This document shows positions 60,445-64,000 of a stretch of 64,000 nt of DNA, piece after piece. Below the pieces are notes generated by a model that saw nothing but the letters and a program-made list of their open reading frames with translations, did not search any database and had not been told where the DNA came from. The translations under genes were made by a program, and so were the position numbers. Numbering within the stretch: the stretch's first letter is position 1; the number at the start of each line of letters is the position of its first letter. The DNA lies in the NCBI RefSeq assembly GCF_003628305.1, contig NZ_RBZM01000007.1, positions 434,001 to 498,000 on the forward strand, read 5' to 3'. This stretch comes from Cohnella endophytica. GTDB taxonomy: Bacteria > Bacillota > Bacilli > Paenibacillales > Paenibacillaceae.

Positions 60445-60579
60445 TCATTTGTTCGTGCTGTGCTGCTTGCCCGGTAGCTTCTGCCCATGCTTCTCGCTTC
60501 CGGCCAGTCGGGCTTTGTTTCGTTTATCCTTCTGCTGGGTGTCTTGCAGTTTCTCTACGAACTGATGCGTATCGTCCAT
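60445..60579 (-). CDS. DUF4023 family mini-protein
   Basis: A 44-residue ORF starts with ATG at 60579 with AGGAGG 12 bases upstream: it begins MDDTHQFVEKLQDTQQKDK and ends PGKQHSTNK. Lys/Gln-rich small proteins of this form (DUF4023) are common in Paenibacillus and Bacillus; their role is unknown, perhaps in the spore. It was easily missed because of its length, but start, stop, binding site and terminator all fit. Confidence 0.85.
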   Translation of the reverse strand: MDDTHQFVEKLQDTQQKDKRNKARLAGSEKHGQKLPGKQHSTNK

Positions 60580-60744
60580 GGATAGGGAAAGCCTCCTAGA
60601 TAAGGTGCCGTGAATATCACCCTCATACTATTCCCCAATGAAGCCAAGCAAAATGCGTACGTTCCGTAAAAATAAAGGATTAGACCGCGAAAATGAAGTT
60701 GTAGCGTGATTGATGGCGGAAATCGGCGGTGGTAATATAAAGTT

Positions 60745-62889
60745 ATGTCGACGCCCATTATGGCCACCAAATTTTATATTCCCACGCCTCGACCGAAAGC
60801 GGTTCTCCGCCGACGGTTGACCGAAAGACTGAGCGAGGGGCTTCACCGCAAATTGACCCTTATCTCCGCACCCGCGGGCTATGGCAAAACGACTTTGATT
60901 TGCGAATGGCTCGCCGAATGCGGGCGGCCGGCAGCATGGCTATCGCTCGAAAAAGGGGACAACGAACTTACGCGCTTTTTAACCTGTATGATCTCCTCGC
61001 TACAGACACTTGCGGAGAATATAGGAGAAGGCGTGCTTGCTGTGCTTCAATCTCCTCAACCGTCGCCGACCGAGTCGATTTTGACGGCTCTTCTTAATGA
61101 AATCGCGTCCATCCCGGCTCCTTTCATACTCGTTCTTGACGACTATCACGCGGCGAAATCGAAACCGGTCGACGATGCCGTGTCCTTCCTGCTTGAACAT
61201 CTTCCCACGCAAATGCACCTTGTCATGATGACCCGCGAGACTCCGCGTATCCCGCTGGCCCGATTGCGGGCTCGGGACCAATTGACCGAGTTGCGAATAG
61301 CCGACATGAGATTTACTCTCTCCGAAGTCGAAGCATTTATAAACCATGTAATGGGCCTTAACCTTCCCACGGATAAAATAACCGTGTTGGAATCGCGCAC
61401 CGAAGGCTGGGTTGCGGGACTGCAGTTGGCTGCGATCTCCATACAAGGAGATCGCAGCGCCGATCGGCTCATTCACTCTTTCGCAGGCAGTCATCATTTC
61501 GTGCTGGACTATCTGGTAGAAGAAGTTCTGCAACGGCAGCCTGAAGCCGTACAGACTTTTTTGCTGCGGACATCGATCCTCGACCGCCTGTGCGGATCTC
61601 TCTGCGATGAAGTTATGTTCGATCCCGCGGTTTCCGGTATGGAATACTTAATCGATCTAGATCGCAACAACTTGTTCGTCGTTCCCTTGGATAATGAACG
61701 ACGTTGGTATCGTTATCACCATTTGTTTGCCGAACTACTTCGCAGACGTCTACAGGAAAGTCTCGACGGGAGCCATATCGCGCAACTGCATAAACGAGCA
61801 AGCGTATGGTATGAAAACAATGGCTTCGAGATCGAAGCGTTTCGCCATGCCGTGGAATCCCATGACAACGAGCGCGCCGCACGACTGCTTGAAGGCGAAG
61901 GGGCGCCGCTGCATCTTCGCGGGGCTGCAAGCCTTTCGTTGGACTGGTTGGAATCGTTGCCTGCCGCGAAACTCGACGCTAGACCCTCGTTATGGGTGAT
62001 TTATGGCTCGGCTCTGCTGATCGCGGGCAAGCCGACGGGCGTCGAACACAAGCTGCGAGCGGCAGAGGCGGCTCTGAAAGACGTGGAGCAGGACGTCGGA
62101 ATCAGAGATCTGATCGGACTGATTGCGGCTACTCGGGCTACACTGGCATCGTTGATGATGGCAGGCGATCCCCATCGTGCCGATCGAAAATTACAGGTGA
62201 CCGAAGCGGCCATGCAAAATACGAAGCCCGAAGACAAGACCGATGAACTCGTCGGAGCGATTGCCCATTCAAAGGATGCATGGATAGGCGGACAACACGA
62301 GATAGACGCCGTTATTGCCCAGTCACGTCGTGCGTTAGAGTATCTGCGTCCGGATAATCTCCCTGTTCGGACGGCAGCAGCTTGGATGCTAGGCGTCGCT
62401 TGCCAGCGGCGGGGAGACCATGCCGGAGCTCGTGAGGCCTATAACGAAGCCATATCGAACAGCCATACGATGGGTCATCAACTGATGGCTGTAATGGCCG
62501 AAAGCGGACTAGGTCAAATCCATGAAGCGGAAAATCGGCCCGATTTGGCGGCGGAAAGTTACCGAGAGGCTCTGCGGATGGCCGGCGATCTGCCGCTTCC
62601 GGCTCTCCGCGAAGCGCGACTTGGTCTGGAGCGCGTGCGCATAGCCCTGGAACACGGAATGAAGAACAACCCGTTCGAGCCGCTCAGCCAACGCGAAATC
62701 GAAGTGCTCGAGCTTATAGCCAAGGGGCTCTCGAACCGGGAAATCGGCGAGAAACTTTTCTTGGCTTTGGACACGGTCAAAGGGCACAATCGCAGGATCT
62801 TCGAAAAACTTCAAGTGCAAAGACGCACCGAAGCGATCGCCCGTGCCAATGAGCTAAATTTGTTCTCGAACACCCGTAAACCACACTAA
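60745..62889 (+). CDS. MalT-like LuxR-family regulator (LAL/STAND ATPase)
   Basis: The 714-residue protein has an N-terminal NTPase with Walker A SAPAGYGKTTL and Walker B-like FILVLDDYH, a helical TPR-like middle (about 370-640) and a C-terminal LuxR helix-turn-helix (PLSQREIEVLELIAKGLSNR ... DTVKGHNRRIFEKL). Such large ATP-dependent activators bind an inducer and oligomerise. The next gene, a DUF4386 protein, may be a target. The ribosome binding site is weak (GGTGGTAA). Confidence 0.92.
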   Translation: MSTPIMATKFYIPTPRPKAVLRRRLTERLSEGLHRKLTLISAPAGYGKTTLICEWLAECGRPAAWLSLEKGDNELTRFLTCMISSLQTLAENIGEGVLAVLQSPQPSPTESILTALLNEIASIPAPFILVLDDYHAAKSKPVDDAVSFLLEHLPTQMHLVMMTRETPRIPLARLRARDQLTELRIADMRFTLSEVEAFINHVMGLNLPTDKITVLESRTEGWVAGLQLAAISIQGDRSADRLIHSFAGSHHFVLDYLVEEVLQRQPEAVQTFLLRTSILDRLCGSLCDEVMFDPAVSGMEYLIDLDRNNLFVVPLDNERRWYRYHHLFAELLRRRLQESLDGSHIAQLHKRASVWYENNGFEIEAFRHAVESHDNERAARLLEGEGAPLHLRGAASLSLDWLESLPAAKLDARPSLWVIYGSALLIAGKPTGVEHKLRAAEAALKDVEQDVGIRDLIGLIAATRATLASLMMAGDPHRADRKLQVTEAAMQNTKPEDKTDELVGAIAHSKDAWIGGQHEIDAVIAQSRRALEYLRPDNLPVRTAAAWMLGVACQRRGDHAGAREAYNEAISNSHTMGHQLMAVMAESGLGQIHEAENRPDLAAESYREALRMAGDLPLPALREARLGLERVRIALEHGMKNNPFEPLSQREIEVLELIAKGLSNREIGEKLFLALDTVKGHNRRIFEKLQVQRRTEAIARANELNLFSNTRKPH

Positions 62890-62955
62890 AGTGTCTACAG
62901 CCCCCAATCCTCTTCAAGCTATACTGCTTATAAAAATAGCCGAGAGGAGATAAAC

Positions 62956-63597
62956 ATGAAAAAGAATGAAAGAGCGGCAGGTGCGTTGTTCCTGGTGGCA
63001 ACGGGTGCATTTCTGATAGGAAGCGGGCTTCTGGATCCTATTCTACATCGGACGGATTTCCTCGCCGGTTTGCATCCGGACCGCACGAAAGCAATTGCAG
63101 GATTGTTTTTGGAGTTAGTAAACGCCATGGCGGTTGTGGGGATTGCCATGCTTCTGTATCCCGTTTTAAAGAAGCATAATGAAGCTTTCGCACTGGGGTA
63201 CTTCGGTTCCCGGATCATCGAGTCCGCGCTGCTCATCACAAGTTTAATCGGACCGTTTGTACTCATTGCGCTGAGCGATAATGAGGTTGCCGAAGGAGCT
63301 TCCTACGGCTCTTACTTTCAAACGATAGTAAGTCTAGTGGTAGAAGCTCATTTTAAGCTCTTTGAAATGGCCATGATCGCGCTGAGCTTAGGCAGCTTGT
63401 TGTTTTGTTATATCCTCTATCGATCGAAGTTGGTTCCCCGGTTTTTGCCCTTTATCGGTTTCATCGGGTACGCGGCATTATTGGCGAGCAGCTGTCTGGC
63501 GATCGTCGGCCATGATATCGGTCCCGTTCTCTATGTTCCAGGAGCGATATTCGAAATCATTCTTCCCATTTGGTTGATAGTTAAGGGATTTGACTAG
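62956..63597 (+). CDS. DUF4386 family membrane protein
   Basis: The 213-residue protein has about six membrane helices; the run ALFLVATGAFLIGSGLLDPI and a loop rich in charged residues are typical of DUF4386, found in many Bacillota and Actinobacteria with unknown function. It starts 67 bases after the LuxR-type regulator and has GAGAGGAG upstream. It ends four bases from the stop of the convergent gene. Confidence 0.85.
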   Translation: MKKNERAAGALFLVATGAFLIGSGLLDPILHRTDFLAGLHPDRTKAIAGLFLELVNAMAVVGIAMLLYPVLKKHNEAFALGYFGSRIIESALLITSLIGPFVLIALSDNEVAEGASYGSYFQTIVSLVVEAHFKLFEMAMIALSLGSLLFCYILYRSKLVPRFLPFIGFIGYAALLASSCLAIVGHDIGPVLYVPGAIFEIILPIWLIVKGFD

Positions 63598-63601
63598 GAC
63601 A

Positions 63602-64000
63602 TTATTTTCTCGTCGCTTTCATCAAATAAGGATAGAGCAGGATTAAGCCTGCGATATAGAGCGCGATGGCGATATAGGCGGGCAACAGATGAACGAAATC
63701 GGTATACGAAATCCGGTAATGGACGCTTAAGCCGGCGATAAACGCGGGAGATCCACCGGCAAGTAAAGTCCACCAGAGCCAGCGTTCGCCTTGTTGCAGT
63801 CCCCAGAGCGCAAGCACGAGCAGCATGACCGCATCGGAAAATAAAGCTCCCCCGAATCCGGCCCTGTCGTGGGCGATAAGCGGAATGAGTTGCGGGTTCG
63901 CCAGATCAAGTTGTTCTCGGGTTATACCCATGAAACTCAGATCCTGCGGAACGAACACATGGGTTACTCCGACTGTCGCGATCACGAGACCGCCTACGCT
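63602..64000 (-). CDS. Unknown membrane protein, N-terminus beyond window
   Basis: The frame is still open at the last base, so only the C-terminal 132 residues are seen, ending YPYLMKATRK. Three or four hydrophobic segments are visible (for example FSDAVMLLVLALWGLQQ and IAIALYIAGLILLYPYL). The start lies outside the window; an in-frame GTG at 63985 is not needed. No family recognised. It converges with the DUF4386 gene, 4 bases between stops, with no terminator between. Confidence 0.72.
   Translation of the reverse strand, partial: SVGGLVIATVGVTHVFVPQDLSFMGITREQLDLANPQLIPLIAHDRAGFGGALFSDAVMLLVLALWGLQQGERWLWWTLLAGGSPAFIAGLSVHYRISYTDFVHLLPAYIAIALYIAGLILLYPYLMKATRK

Overview
This window is chromosomal DNA from an endospore-forming Bacillota, most likely Paenibacillaceae (Paenibacillus/Cohnella type). 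The evidence is a complete gerA-type germinant receptor operon, an alpha/beta small acid-soluble spore protein, a RacA-like protein, a DUF4023 mini-protein, DUF3243 and DUF6509 proteins, consensus sigma-A promoters (TTGACA/TATAAT) and AGGAGG ribosome binding sites, with roughly half GC. I see no rRNA, tRNA, CRISPR array, insertion sequence or prophage. It reads as ordinary core/accessory chromosome made of many short operons with local regulators.

Layout. 0-8 kb: a truncated polysaccharide deacetylase, a RacA-like DNA-binding protein, a GNAT-nitrilase fusion with a tandem nitrilase paralogue, an SgrR-like regulator, a DUF4173-like membrane protein, a Nudix hydrolase and a DUF6509 protein. 8-14 kb: a heterodimeric ABC exporter (BmrC/BmrD type), an AlkX/YcaQ-type DNA glycosylase, and a small winged-helix/membrane coiled-coil operon under a strong palindrome. 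14-24 kb: a chemoreceptor, an iron alcohol dehydrogenase, an SDR, the gerA-B-C operon, an AlkD-like protein, and an Rrf2 regulator with a thioredoxin-reductase-like flavoprotein sharing an operator. 24-34 kb: a GPH symporter with a YdjC deacetylase, a beta-propeller protein, an MBL hydrolase, an alkyltransferase-like protein, PepT, AraC and MATE.

34.9-39.8 kb is a stress-response block: Rrf2-DoxX, then MarR (MhqR-like), a ring-cleaving dioxygenase, an MhqD-like esterase and a flavin reductase with two MhqR-type operators, then an SRPBCC-ArsR pair whose promoter carries two palindromes. 39.9-43 kb: a 49-codon leader ORF and terminator before an ABC-F ATPase (probable attenuation), a SASP and a MarR regulator divergent from an LTA synthase. 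45-48.6 kb: an M48 protease, a TVP38 protein and zinc-finger membrane proteins. 49-56 kb: a LacI-controlled sugar operon (two permeases, a binding protein, LacI, a BadF-type kinase and a GH4 6-phospho-glycosidase). 56-64 kb: a PD-(D/E)XK nuclease-helicase fusion, peptide deformylase, DUF3243, a DUF4362 lipoprotein, DUF4023, a MalT-like LuxR regulator, DUF4386 and a truncated membrane protein.

The least explained signal is a family of intergenic elements of about 185 bp (13056-13242, 48755-48940 and a diverged version at 24251-24434). Each holds four copies of a short dyad motif at similar spacing (about 51, 62 and 53 bp) with the last copies inverted. Other notable points are an apparent loss of the catalytic cysteine in the GNAT-nitrilase fusion, the mirror-image asymmetry of the ABC exporter ATP sites, and several promoter-operator-hairpin arrangements that suggest specific regulatory models.
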